64,000 bases of DNA from Streptomyces sp. MJM8645. Lineage in GTDB: Bacteria; Actinomycetota; Actinomycetes; Streptomycetales; Streptomycetaceae. Shown here piece after piece: positions 16,033-27,042 of the stretch (position 1 is the stretch's first letter; each line of letters begins with the position of its first letter). Under the pieces are notes generated by a model, which saw only the letters and a program-made list of their open reading frames with translations, made no database searches and was not told the DNA's origin. Position numbers and translations under genes: made by a program. The stretch spans positions 744,001 to 808,000 of the forward strand of contig NZ_LJJF01000002.1 of the NCBI RefSeq assembly GCF_001625365.1. Direction: 5' to 3'.

Positions 16033-17436
16033 TCAGTTCCGGGGGTCGGGCAGCGCGGGGTACGGGATGAAGGTGCTGGTGTGCTCGTCGAGCGCGAGCG
16101 GCCGGCCGATGGCGGGTGCGGCGCGCTGGGGGCACGCCGGGCGTTCGCACACCTTGCAGCCGAGCCCGATCGGGGTGGCGGCCGTCTCGTCGCCGAGGTC
16201 CAGTCCTGCCGAGTACACGAGCCGTGCGGCGTGGCGGAGTTCGCAGCCGAGGCCGATGGCGAAGGTCTTGCCGGGGCGGCCCCAGCCGCCGGGTGAGCGG
16301 GTGACGGCGCGGGCGGTCCAGAGGTAGCGCCGGCCGTCGGGCATGGCGGCGACCTGGACGTGGACCCGGCCGGGGGCGGCGAAGGATTCGTAGACGTTCC
16401 ACAGCGGGCAGGTGCCGCCGGTGCGGGAGAAGTGGAAGTCGGTCGCGGACTGGCGCTTGGAGACGTTGCCGGCCCGGTCGACCCGGACGAAGGAGAACGG
16501 TACGCCGCGCAGCCGGGGCCGTTGGAGGGTGCTGAGCCGGTGGCAGACCGTCTCGTAGCCGACGCCGAAGTGGTCGGCGAGGTGCTCGATGTCGTAGCGC
16601 GCCGATTCGGCCTCGGCGTGGAAGGCGGCGTACGGCAGCACGAGGGCGGCGGCGAAGTAGTTGGCCAGGCCGATCCGGGTGAGCGACCAGGCGGTGGAGC
16701 CTTCCGGGCTGTCCTGGGCCGCGAGTTCGGACAGCAGCGGATCGTGTTCCAGGTAGGCGAGTTGGGTGGCCATCCGGAAGGCCTGCTGGCCCGGGCGCAG
16801 CCGGTCCGACAGGCTCAGGACCCTGCTGCGCGGGTCGTACCGGTGCAGGTGCTCGCCTCCGGCGACGGTCCGTACGCCGTGGCGGGAGGCGAGCCGGTCG
16901 GCCAGCACCGCCCTGACCTCGCCGCGCCGCAGGCCGATGGCTGCGGCCAACTCCTCGGCTGCGGTGTCGAGTTCGTGGAGGTAGTTCTGGCGGCGGTAGA
17001 AGAACTCGCGGACCTGTTCGTGCGGGGTGAGGGTGTCGGGCGCCGGGCCGCGGTCCCCGGCGAGGACGGCGAGCTGCTCGGCGACCGCCCGTCGGCTGCG
17101 GCCGAGGTCCATGAGCAGCCGCGCCACGGCGGGCAGGCGGGCGGCGACCTCGTCGAGGTCCCCGGCGGTGACCCGTCCGGCCGCGAGCTCCTCGCCGAGC
17201 GCGTCGCGCAGTTCGGCGGTGAGCCGGGCGCTGTCGGGCGGGGCGAAGTACCCGGCCTCGACGCCGAAGGCCTCGGTGAGGCGCAGCAGGACGGGCACGG
17301 TGAGCGGGCGGGCGTCGTGCTCCAGCTGGTTGAGGTAGCTGGGTGAGAGGTCGATCAGCCGGGCGAGGGCGGCCTGGCTGAGTCCGCGTTCCTCGCGCAG
17401 GCGGCGCAGCCGGGCGCCGGCGAAGGCCTTTCCCAT
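16033..17436 (-). CDS. ramB: ScfR/RamB-type regulator of the glyoxylate cycle
   Basis: 467 residues. An XRE helix-turn-helix opens the protein (LRRLREERGLSQAALARLID, SYLNQLEHDARPLT), followed by an ImmA/IrrE-like middle region and the ScfR short-chain-acyl regulator domain. The C-terminus has the cysteine-rich motif IGLGCKVCERPACPQRA. Known relatives are RamB of corynebacteria (represses acetate and glyoxylate genes) and PrpR of mycobacteria, which senses acyl-CoA and carries a Cys-based cluster. It is divergent from isocitrate lyase across a 347-base gap with repeated TTCGCA motifs. A second copy of the family sits at 25499-27025. Confidence 0.85.
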   Translation of the reverse strand: MGKAFAGARLRRLREERGLSQAALARLIDLSPSYLNQLEHDARPLTVPVLLRLTEAFGVEAGYFAPPDSARLTAELRDALGEELAAGRVTAGDLDEVAARLPAVARLLMDLGRSRRAVAEQLAVLAGDRGPAPDTLTPHEQVREFFYRRQNYLHELDTAAEELAAAIGLRRGEVRAVLADRLASRHGVRTVAGGEHLHRYDPRSRVLSLSDRLRPGQQAFRMATQLAYLEHDPLLSELAAQDSPEGSTAWSLTRIGLANYFAAALVLPYAAFHAEAESARYDIEHLADHFGVGYETVCHRLSTLQRPRLRGVPFSFVRVDRAGNVSKRQSATDFHFSRTGGTCPLWNVYESFAAPGRVHVQVAAMPDGRRYLWTARAVTRSPGGWGRPGKTFAIGLGCELRHAARLVYSAGLDLGDETAATPIGLGCKVCERPACPQRAAPAIGRPLALDEHTSTFIPYPALPDPRN

Positions 17437-17515
17437 CGTGTCGTTCTCCCCTCACCGGGCGTCGGCCGATCCGGTGCGGGAAGCCTAGCCGCACCGCGAG
17501 GGGTCAAGTCGTCGC

Positions 17516-17558
17516 AACCTTCGCAGATTTGCCGGGGTCCGTTCGCAGAAGTTGGCAG
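17516..17558. promoter_or_regulatory. candidate ScfR operators near ramB
   Basis: AACCTTCGCAG at 17516-17526 and GTTCGCAGAAGTTGGCAG at 17541-17558, in the leader of the regulator gene. The same AACCTTCGCA word recurs before isocitrate lyase and a related pair before prpD. RamB/PrpR sites in other actinobacteria contain TTTGCAAA-like cores, so these are plausible GC-shifted versions. Inference. Confidence 0.5.
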
Positions 17559-17748
17559 TGGTCCATCGGTGACGGCGGCTTCGCGGGGTGCCAGAGTCGG
17601 TGGTGCGGCCGGGAGGTGCGCAGGACAGCGGCGAAACACCAGGTCGGTCGCGGCCGGGCAGGCTGTCCGGGCGTCCACGTCCTGCGGTGTTCCGCCGCCG
17701 CCCGGCACCGTCCGGCCGCCCACTCGCCCTTGTGGTGAGACACCTCAC

Positions 17749-17759
17749 AACCTTCGCAA
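17749..17759. promoter_or_regulatory. candidate ScfR operator before isocitrate lyase
   Basis: AACCTTCGCAA, 24 bases upstream of the isocitrate lyase ATG and therefore probably at or after the transcription start, a position suited to repression. Matches the motif at 17516-17526 in 10 of 11 positions. Confidence 0.5.
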
Positions 17760-17783
17760 CGAGCACCCCTGGGGAGCAGACCC

Positions 17784-19079
<1,296 letters not shown>

Positions 19080-19125
19080 GCCATCCCCGGCGGCCTCTTC
19101 GAGGAGAGACCGCCTTTCACCCCGC

Positions 19126-19161
19126 CGCCCGGGGCCTCGTTGAGGGACGAGGCCCCGGGCG
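19126..19161 (+). terminator. hairpin between aceA and aceB
   Basis: CGCCCGGGGCCTCGT at 19126-19140 pairs perfectly with 19147-19161 around a 6-base loop. Being inside the presumed aceA-aceB operon, it may terminate part of the transcripts or protect the aceA message 3' end, lowering malate synthase relative to isocitrate lyase. Confidence 0.65.
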
Positions 19162-19189
19162 CCCTCCCGCCCGCCACCTGGAGAACCGG

Positions 19190-20800
<1,611 letters not shown>

Positions 20801-20825
20801 GCCGCCCGACCACGGAGGCAACACC

Positions 20826-21692
20826 ATGAACGACATCCGCCGAGTCGCGGTCGTCGGCGCCGGGCAGATGGGCTCCGGCATCGCCGAGGTCTTCGCCCGC
20901 GCCGGCCTGGACACCGTCGTCTGCGAGGCCGGCCGAGGCGCCCTGCGCGCCGCCCGGGCCCGGATCGACCGTTCGCTGCACCGCGCCGTCGACCGCGGCC
21001 GGATCAACGAGCAGCAGCGCACGGACGCCTGGGCCCACCTGCTGTTCGCCGACGACCTGGAAGCGCTCGCCGACCGCCAGCTCGTCGTCGAGGCCGTTGT
21101 CGAGGACGAACGGGTCAAGACCGAGGTGCTCGGCACCCTGGACAAGGTGCTCGTCGCCGACGACGCCGTCCTGGCCACCAACACCTCCGCCATCCCGGTC
21201 ACCCGCCTCGGCATCACCACCGACCGCGCCTCCCACGTCCTCGGCCTGCACTTCTTCAACCCCGCCCCCGTCATGCCGCTCGTCGAACTGGTCGCCTCGC
21301 TGCACACCGCCCCGACCGTCCTCGACCGGGTGGAGGCCTTCACCCGGGACACCCTCGGCAAGCACGTCATCCGCTCCCGCGACCGGGCCGGCTTCGTCGT
21401 CAACGCCCTGCTGGTGCCCTACCTGCTCTCCGCCGTCCGGATGGCCGAGGCCGGCCACGCCAGCCCCGAGGACATCGACGCCGGCATGGTCCACGGCTGC
21501 GCCCACCCCATGGGCCCGCTCCAACTCGCCGACCTCATCGGCCTGGACACCGTGCAGGCCATCGCCGAGTCCATGTACGACGAGTACAAGGAGCCGCTCT
21601 ACGCGCCGCCGCCCCTGCTCTCCCGCATGGTCGAGGCGGGCCTGCTCGGCCGCAAGAGCGGACGCGGGTTCCACGCACACCCCTCGACCTGA
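20826..21692 (+). CDS. 3-hydroxybutyryl-CoA dehydrogenase
   Basis: 288 residues. NAD-dependent oxidation or reduction of 3-hydroxyacyl-CoA. The Rossmann motif VVGAGQMGSGIAEVFARAG is at 8-26, the catalytic His is in GLHFFNPAPVMPLVE, and GFVVNALLVPYL plus the C-terminal dimer domain (MVHGCAHPMGPLQLADLIGLD) are complete. 25 bases after malate synthase and ends at a strong terminator, so it closes the ace transcript. It links C4 acyl-CoA or polyhydroxybutyrate turnover to acetate assimilation. Confidence 0.92.
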   Translation: MNDIRRVAVVGAGQMGSGIAEVFARAGLDTVVCEAGRGALRAARARIDRSLHRAVDRGRINEQQRTDAWAHLLFADDLEALADRQLVVEAVVEDERVKTEVLGTLDKVLVADDAVLATNTSAIPVTRLGITTDRASHVLGLHFFNPAPVMPLVELVASLHTAPTVLDRVEAFTRDTLGKHVIRSRDRAGFVVNALLVPYLLSAVRMAEAGHASPEDIDAGMVHGCAHPMGPLQLADLIGLDTVQAIAESMYDEYKEPLYAPPPLLSRMVEAGLLGRKSGRGFHAHPST

Positions 21693-21716
21693 CGGCCCCT
21701 CGGCGCCCGCTACGCC

Positions 21717-21761
21717 CAGCGCCCCGGAGAACGCGCCACCCGCGCGTTCTCCGGGGCGCTG
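21717..21761 (+). terminator. strong hairpin terminator
   Basis: Perfect 19-base arms (21717-21735 and 21743-21761) around a 7-base loop, separating the ace operon from the prp operon. Confidence 0.85.
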
Positions 21762-21804
21762 CGCTGTTCCGGGCCGCTGCGGGGAACCGGTTCCCCCCAG
21801 CGAC

Positions 21805-21824
21805 GTTCGCAGGTTTCGCAGGTT
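21805..21824. promoter_or_regulatory. candidate ScfR operators before prpD
   Basis: GTTCGCAGGTTTCGCAGGTT: two direct copies of TTCGCAGG with 9-base spacing, about 115 bases before the prpD start. It shares the TTCGCA core seen before aceA and ramB, suggesting common or cross-control by the two ScfR-type regulators. Confidence 0.5.
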
Positions 21825-21937
21825 CACAGGAATCCGCCGTACGGATTCCACCGATTGGCGTGCTGGATCATCGGCCGTCCGACGAGCAGGCTCGATCATG
21901 CAAGCCCGAGAGCCGTCGAACGCCCCCGAGGAGTCCC

Positions 21938-23479
21938 GTGATCGAGCACCACGTCCGCGTCCACCCCAGTGCCGACCGGCTGCCGCGTGAGGAGCAGCTC
22001 GCCTGGAAGCTCGCCGCCGTCGCCACCGGCACTGGCACCGGCACCGGCACCGGCACCGGCACCGGCACCGAGGAGCTGGACCCGGCCGGCGTGAGCATGG
22101 CCGTCAACCGGGTGATCGACAACGCGGCGGTGGCCGTCGCGTCGCTGCTGCGCCGGCCCGTGGCAGTGGCCCGCGCCCAGGCGCTCGCCCACCGCGGCGC
22201 ACCGGGCGCCCGGGTGTTCGGCAGCCCGACCCGGGTCTCGCCGGAGTGGGCGGCCTGGGCCAACGGCACGGCGGTGCGCGAACTGGACTTCCACGACACC
22301 TACCTCGCCGCCGACTACTCCCACCCCGGCGACAACATCCCGCCGCTGCTAGCCGTCGCCCAGCACACCGGCCGCAGCGGGGCCGACCTGCTGCGCGGCA
22401 TCGTCGCCGCCTACGAGGTCCACGTCGCGCTGGTGCGCGGCATCTGCCTGCACGCCCACCGGATCGACCACGTCGCGCACCTGAGCGCGGCCACCGCCTG
22501 CGGGCTCGGAGCACTGCTGCGGCTGCCGACCGCGACCGTGTACCAGGCGGTGCAGCAGGCCGTGCACACCACGACGGCCACCCGGCAGTCCCGCAAGGGC
22601 GAGATCTCCAGCTGGAAGGCCTTCGCCCCCGCCTTCGCCGGCAAGGCCGCGATCGAGGCGGTGGACCGGGCGATGCGCGGTGAGACCTCCCCGTCCCCCG
22701 TCTACGAGGGCGAGGACGGCTTCCTCGCCTGGCTGCTCGACGGCCCGCAGTCCGACTACACCGTGCTGCTGCCCGCGCCCGGCGAGCCGAGGCGGGCGAT
22801 CCTGGACACCTACACCAAGGAGCACTCCGCCGAGTACCAGGCCCAGGCGATCATCGACCTGGCCCGGCGGCTGCGCGAGAAGGCCGGCCCGCTGGAGAAG
22901 GTGCGCTCGGTCGTCCTGCACACCAGCCACCACACCCACCACGTCATCGGCTCCGGCTCGGGCGACCCGCAGAAGTACGACCCGACCGCGAGCCGGGAGA
23001 CCCTCGACCACTCCATCCCGTACATCCTCGCCGTCGCGCTGGAGGACGGCGCCTGGCACCACGAGCGCTCCTACGCCCCCGAACGGGCCCAACGCCCGGA
23101 GACCGTCACGCTCTGGCAGAAGATCACCACGGTCGAGGACCCGGAGTGGACCGCCCGCTACCACGACCCCGACCCGGCCCGGCGGGCCTTCGGCGGGCGC
23201 GTGGTGATCACCCTGGACGACGGCACGGTGATCGAGGACGAGCTGGGCGTGGCGGACGCCCACCCCGCCGGCGCGCGCCCCTTCGACCGGCCCGCGTACG
23301 AGCGGAAGTTCCGCACCCTGGCCGAGGGCGTCGTCTCCCCCGCCGACCAGGACCGCTTCCTGTCAGCCGCCGCCGATCTCGCAGACTTGGACGCCTTCGG
23401 CCTCGACCGGCTCTTCCCCGCCGTCGACACCGAGGCCGTGCGCGCGTTCGACGCGCTCCTCCCGAAGGGCCTGTTCTGA
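21938..23479 (+). CDS. prpD: 2-methylcitrate dehydratase (MmgE/PrpD family)
   Basis: 513 residues. Dehydrates 2-methylcitrate in the methylcitrate cycle that burns propionyl-CoA to pyruvate and succinate. Landmarks: NRVIDNAAVAVASL, FGSPTRVSPEWAAWANGTAVRELDFHDT, YEVHVALVRGICLHAHRIDHVAHLSAATACG, QSRKGEISSWKAFAPAFAGK. GTG start with GAGGAG upstream; the frame extends further upstream without homology. The N-terminal linker contains a (TG)n run from a hexanucleotide repeat. First gene of prpDBC, overlapping prpB by one base. Confidence 0.93.
   Translation: MIEHHVRVHPSADRLPREEQLAWKLAAVATGTGTGTGTGTGTGTEELDPAGVSMAVNRVIDNAAVAVASLLRRPVAVARAQALAHRGAPGARVFGSPTRVSPEWAAWANGTAVRELDFHDTYLAADYSHPGDNIPPLLAVAQHTGRSGADLLRGIVAAYEVHVALVRGICLHAHRIDHVAHLSAATACGLGALLRLPTATVYQAVQQAVHTTTATRQSRKGEISSWKAFAPAFAGKAAIEAVDRAMRGETSPSPVYEGEDGFLAWLLDGPQSDYTVLLPAPGEPRRAILDTYTKEHSAEYQAQAIIDLARRLREKAGPLEKVRSVVLHTSHHTHHVIGSGSGDPQKYDPTASRETLDHSIPYILAVALEDGAWHHERSYAPERAQRPETVTLWQKITTVEDPEWTARYHDPDPARRAFGGRVVITLDDGTVIEDELGVADAHPAGARPFDRPAYERKFRTLAEGVVSPADQDRFLSAAADLADLDAFGLDRLFPAVDTEAVRAFDALLPKGLF
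22025..22066. repeat. hexanucleotide microsatellite in prpD
   Basis: Seven adjacent ACCGGC units (one is ACTGGC) encoding Thr-Gly pairs in the PrpD N-terminal region. In-frame repeats of this kind can change copy number by slippage. Confidence 0.8.
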
Positions 23480-24384
23480 TGCTGCACACCCGCACCACCC
23501 CCGCCCAGCGCCGCCGCGCCCTGCGCGAACGCCTCGCCACCGGGCGGCTGTTGACGATGCCCGGCGCGCTCAACCCGCTCTCCGCCCGGCTCATCCAGGA
23601 CCTCGGCTTCGAGGCCGCCTACCTCTCCGGCGCCGTCCTCGCCGCCGACCTCGGCCTGCCCGACATCGGCCTCACCACCGCCACCGAAGTCGCCGCCCGC
23701 GCCCAGCAGACCACCCGGGCCACCGACCTGCCCGTCCTGATCGACGCCGACACCGGCTTCGGCGAACCCATGAACGCCGCCCGCACCGTCCAGCTGATGG
23801 AGGACGCCGGCCTCGCCGGCCTGCACCTGGAGGACCAGGTCAACCCCAAGCGCTGCGGCCACCTCGACGGCAAGGCGGTCGTCCCCCGCGAGGACATGAC
23901 CCGCCGCCTGCGCGCCGCCGTCGACGCCCGCCGCGACCCCGACTTCCTGCTGATGGCCCGCACCGACGCCCGCTCCGTCGAAGGACTGCGCGCCGCGATC
24001 GACCGAGCCAAGGCCTACGTCGACGCCGGAGCCGACGCGATCTTCCCCGAAGCCCTCGCCGACGAGGCCGAGTTCGAGGCCTTCCGCAAGGCCGTCGACG
24101 TCCCGCTGCTCGCCAACATGACCGAGTTCGGCAAGTCCCCACTGCTCGACGCCCGCACCCTCCAGGACCTCGGGTACGAGATCGCGCTCTACCCCGTCAC
24201 CCTGCTGCGCCTGGCCATGGGCGCGGTCGAGGACGGCCTGCGCACCCTCGCCGCCGAGGGCACCCAGGAGTCGCTGCTGCCGCGCATGCAGACCCGCTCC
24301 CGGCTGTACGAACTCCTCGGCTACGAGCAGTACGCGGCCTTCGACACCGCCGTCTTCGACTTCACCCTCCCGCCCGGCGCCTGA
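23479..24384 (+). CDS. prpB: methylisocitrate lyase
   Basis: 301 residues. Cleaves 2-methylisocitrate to pyruvate and succinate. Belongs to the isocitrate lyase/PEP mutase superfamily: LPVLIDADTGFGEP near 88, LHLEDQVNPKRCGHLDGK near 116 (catalytic Cys in KRCGH), and LLANMTEFGKSP. The shorter length and KRCGHLDGK distinguish it from AceA at 17784. The ATG overlaps the prpD stop (TGATG) and prpC follows after 20 bases. Confidence 0.95.
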   Translation: MLHTRTTPAQRRRALRERLATGRLLTMPGALNPLSARLIQDLGFEAAYLSGAVLAADLGLPDIGLTTATEVAARAQQTTRATDLPVLIDADTGFGEPMNAARTVQLMEDAGLAGLHLEDQVNPKRCGHLDGKAVVPREDMTRRLRAAVDARRDPDFLLMARTDARSVEGLRAAIDRAKAYVDAGADAIFPEALADEAEFEAFRKAVDVPLLANMTEFGKSPLLDARTLQDLGYEIALYPVTLLRLAMGAVEDGLRTLAAEGTQESLLPRMQTRSRLYELLGYEQYAAFDTAVFDFTLPPGA

Positions 24385-24404
24385 CCCCGCATCGGAGACC
24401 AGCC

Positions 24405-25553
24405 ATGCCCACCACCGCACCCGGGATCCACCGCGGACTCGCCGGAGTCGTCGTCGACACCACCGGGATCTCCACCGTCATCCAGGAGACCAACTCCCTC
24501 ACCTACCGCGGCTACCCCGTCCAGGACCTCGCCGCCCAGCGCTCCTTCGAGGAGGTCGCGTACCTGCTGTGGCACGGCGAACTGCCCGACCCCGGACAGC
24601 TGCGGGAGTTCCGGGCCCGCGAGGCCGCCCTGCGCCCGCTCGACCGCACCACCGCCGAACTGCTCGCCAAACTGCCCGAGACCTGCCACCCGATGGACGT
24701 GCTGCGCACCGCCGTGAGCTTCTTCGGCGCCGAGGACCCCACCGAGGACGACGGCCGCCCCGCGCCCAACCTCGTCAAGTCCCTCACCCTGCTGGCGAAA
24801 CTGCCCACCGTCGTCGCCGCCGACCAGCGCCGCCGCCAGGGCCTGGCGCCCATCCCGCCGGACCCCGGGCTCGGCTGTGCGGAGAACTTCTTCCACATGT
24901 GCTTCGGCGCGGTGCCCGCCCCCGAGGTGGCCCGCTGCTTCGAGATCTCCCTCGTGCTGTACGCCGAGCACAGCTTCAACGCCTCCACCTTCACCGCCCG
25001 CGTCGTCACCTCCACCCTCTCCGACCTCTACAGCGCCGTCACCGCCGCGATCGGCGCGCTCAAGGGCCCCCTGCACGGCGGCGCCAACGAGGCCGTGATG
25101 CACATGCTGGAGGAGATCGGCGACCCCGCCCGGGCCGCGCAGTGGCTCGACGAGGCACTCGCCGCCAAGCGGAAGATCATGGGCTTCGGCCACCGCGTCT
25201 ACCAGCACGGCGACTCCCGCGTCCCGATCATGCAGGCCGCCCTGGACGACCTGATCGCCCGCAGCGCCGACCCCGGGACGGCCCGACTGGCCGCCCTGCA
25301 CGCCGCACTGCGCGCGGCGATGCTGGAACGCAAGGGCATCCACCCCAACCTCGACTACCCCGCCGGCCTCGCCTACCACCTGATGGGCTTCGACACCCCC
25401 GTCTTCACACCCCTCTTCGTGCTGAGCCGCATCACCGGCTGGACCGCCCACATCACCGAACAGCTCGCCCACAACTCGCTGATCCGCCCGCTCGCCCGCT
25501 ACGACGGCCCCGGCCAGCGCCCGGTGCCGGGGCTGTCACCGAACACGGCGTAG
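24405..25553 (+). CDS. prpC: 2-methylcitrate synthase / citrate synthase family
   Basis: 382 residues. Condenses propionyl-CoA with oxaloacetate. Citrate synthase fold with the catalytic His residues in LVLYAEHSFNAS and FGHRVYQHGD, and the Asp region in NLDYPAGLAYHLMGF. Context (third gene of prpDBC) and the short bacterial length favour methylcitrate over citrate as the main product. Its last 55 bases overlap the end of the convergent regulator gene, an unusual arrangement. Confidence 0.93.
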   Translation: MPTTAPGIHRGLAGVVVDTTGISTVIQETNSLTYRGYPVQDLAAQRSFEEVAYLLWHGELPDPGQLREFRAREAALRPLDRTTAELLAKLPETCHPMDVLRTAVSFFGAEDPTEDDGRPAPNLVKSLTLLAKLPTVVAADQRRRQGLAPIPPDPGLGCAENFFHMCFGAVPAPEVARCFEISLVLYAEHSFNASTFTARVVTSTLSDLYSAVTAAIGALKGPLHGGANEAVMHMLEEIGDPARAAQWLDEALAAKRKIMGFGHRVYQHGDSRVPIMQAALDDLIARSADPGTARLAALHAALRAAMLERKGIHPNLDYPAGLAYHLMGFDTPVFTPLFVLSRITGWTAHITEQLAHNSLIRPLARYDGPGQRPVPGLSPNTA

Positions 25554-27025
25554 GGGACGCGGCTGCGGCGGTCCGGCTCGACCGCCAGGCGCCCGCCCGC
25601 CGGCGGGCGGGCGCGCTGGGCGCAGTCGCGGCGCTCGCAGATCCGGCAGCCCAGCCCGATCGGGGCGGCCGCTCCCGCAGCGTCGAGCGCGACGCCCTCG
25701 GCGTAGACGAGGCGGTGCGCGTGGCGCAGCTCGCAACCGAGCGCGACGGCGAACTCGCTGCGCGGCGCGCGGTGGCCGAAACCGCCGTGGGAGACGGTGC
25801 GGGCGATCCAGAAGTAGCGCTTCCCGTCGGGCATCTCGGCGACCTGGGTCAGGATCCGGCCGGGTGCGGAGAACGCCTCGTAGACCGTCCAGAGCGGGCA
25901 GGTGCCACCGAGGCGGGAGAAGTGGAAGTCCGTCGCGGACTGGCGCTTGGAGATGTTGCCCGCCCGGTCGGCGCGCAGGAAGGAGAACGGGACCCCGCGC
26001 CGGCCCGGGCGCTGGAGGGTGCTCAGCCGGTGGCAGACCGTCTCGAACCCGACCCCGAAGCGGGCGCCGAGCAAGTCGATGTCGTAGCGCAGTTCCTCGG
26101 CGGCGGCGTGGAAGGCGGTGTACGGCATCAGCAGGGCGCCGGCGAAGTAGTTGGCCAGGCCGATCCTGGCCAGGTCGGCGGCCTGGGGTGAGGTGAGGCC
26201 GGGCCCGGCCGCCGCCACGAGCGTGTCGAGCAGCGGCCGGTGCTCCAGCAGGGCCAGTTGGGTGGCGAGTTGGAAGGCGCGCTGACCGTCGGCCAGCCAC
26301 GGCGAGAGCCGCAGCGTGCCGGCCGCCGGGTCGTAGCGCCGCAGATCGCCGGACCGCAGGTCTCCGGACCGCAGGTCTCCGGGCCGCCGCTGGTCGGATC
26401 GCTGGTGGTCGGGCCGCTGACGGTCGGCGTCCAGCACCCGCACCCCGTGCCGCTCGCCGAGGCGGGCGGCCAGCGCGGCGGCGATGCGGCCCGCGGTCGT
26501 CGCCGCCAGGCACTGCGCGGTCCGCTCCGCCACCTCGTCCAGGGCGGCGATGTGGTTGTGGTGGGTGTAGAAGAAGTCCCTGACCTCGTCATGGGGTTCG
26601 GCCGGGCGGATGCCCGCCCCGGTACCGGGCTCACCGAGGTCGACGACGCGCGCGAGCGCCTCCCGGTAGCCGCGGTGCAGCGCGACCAGGGCCCGCGCCA
26701 CCTCCGGGTGGTCCCGGCTCACCTCCGCGATCTCCTCCGTCGGCACGGCTTCGCCGCAGGCCTCGTCCGCGAGCGCGGTGCGCAGGTCGGTGCCGAGGCG
26801 TTCCTCCTCGGCCTCGGAGAAGAACTCCGGGTCGACCCCGAGCACCTCGGCGATCCGCAGCAGCACGGCGGCGGTCAGCGGGCGCTGGCTGTGCTCGATC
26901 TGGTTGAGGTAGCTGGTCGAGATGCCGAGCTCGCGTGCCAGCTCGACCTGGTTCATGCCGTGCTCGCGGCGCAGTCGGCGCAGCTTGGCGTGGGCGTAGA
27001 CCTTCCGCCCGGTCGGACGTGGCAT
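25499..27025 (-). CDS. prpR: ScfR-family regulator, PrpR/RamB-like
   Basis: 508 residues, paralogous to the protein at 16033-17436. XRE helix-turn-helix (LRRLRREHGMNQVELARELGIS, YLNQIEHSQRPLT), central IrrE-like region (GLANYFAGALLMPYTAFH...), shared block GVPFSFLRADRAGNISKRQSATDFHFSR, and the Cys motif IGLGCRICERRDCAQRA. The start is the ATG before PRPTGRKVY, with GAGAGGAAG upstream. A linker at about 210-230 has SGDLR repeats from a duplicated 15-base unit. It converges on and overlaps prpC and lies 17 bases after folP on the same strand. Its likely targets are prpDBC and perhaps aceA. Confidence 0.85.
   Translation of the reverse strand: MPRPTGRKVYAHAKLRRLRREHGMNQVELARELGISTSYLNQIEHSQRPLTAAVLLRIAEVLGVDPEFFSEAEEERLGTDLRTALADEACGEAVPTEEIAEVSRDHPEVARALVALHRGYREALARVVDLGEPGTGAGIRPAEPHDEVRDFFYTHHNHIAALDEVAERTAQCLAATTAGRIAAALAARLGERHGVRVLDADRQRPDHQRSDQRRPGDLRSGDLRSGDLRRYDPAAGTLRLSPWLADGQRAFQLATQLALLEHRPLLDTLVAAAGPGLTSPQAADLARIGLANYFAGALLMPYTAFHAAAEELRYDIDLLGARFGVGFETVCHRLSTLQRPGRRGVPFSFLRADRAGNISKRQSATDFHFSRLGGTCPLWTVYEAFSAPGRILTQVAEMPDGKRYFWIARTVSHGGFGHRAPRSEFAVALGCELRHAHRLVYAEGVALDAAGAAAPIGLGCRICERRDCAQRARPPAGGRLAVEPDRRSRVPYAVFGDSPGTGRWPGPS
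26349..26378. repeat. 15-base tandem repeat in the prpR-like gene
   Basis: Two perfect copies of CCGGACCGCAGGTCT with degenerate flanking units, encoding SGDLR repeats in a non-conserved linker. Confidence 0.7.
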
Positions 27026-27042
27026 GGCGCGTACTTCCTCTC

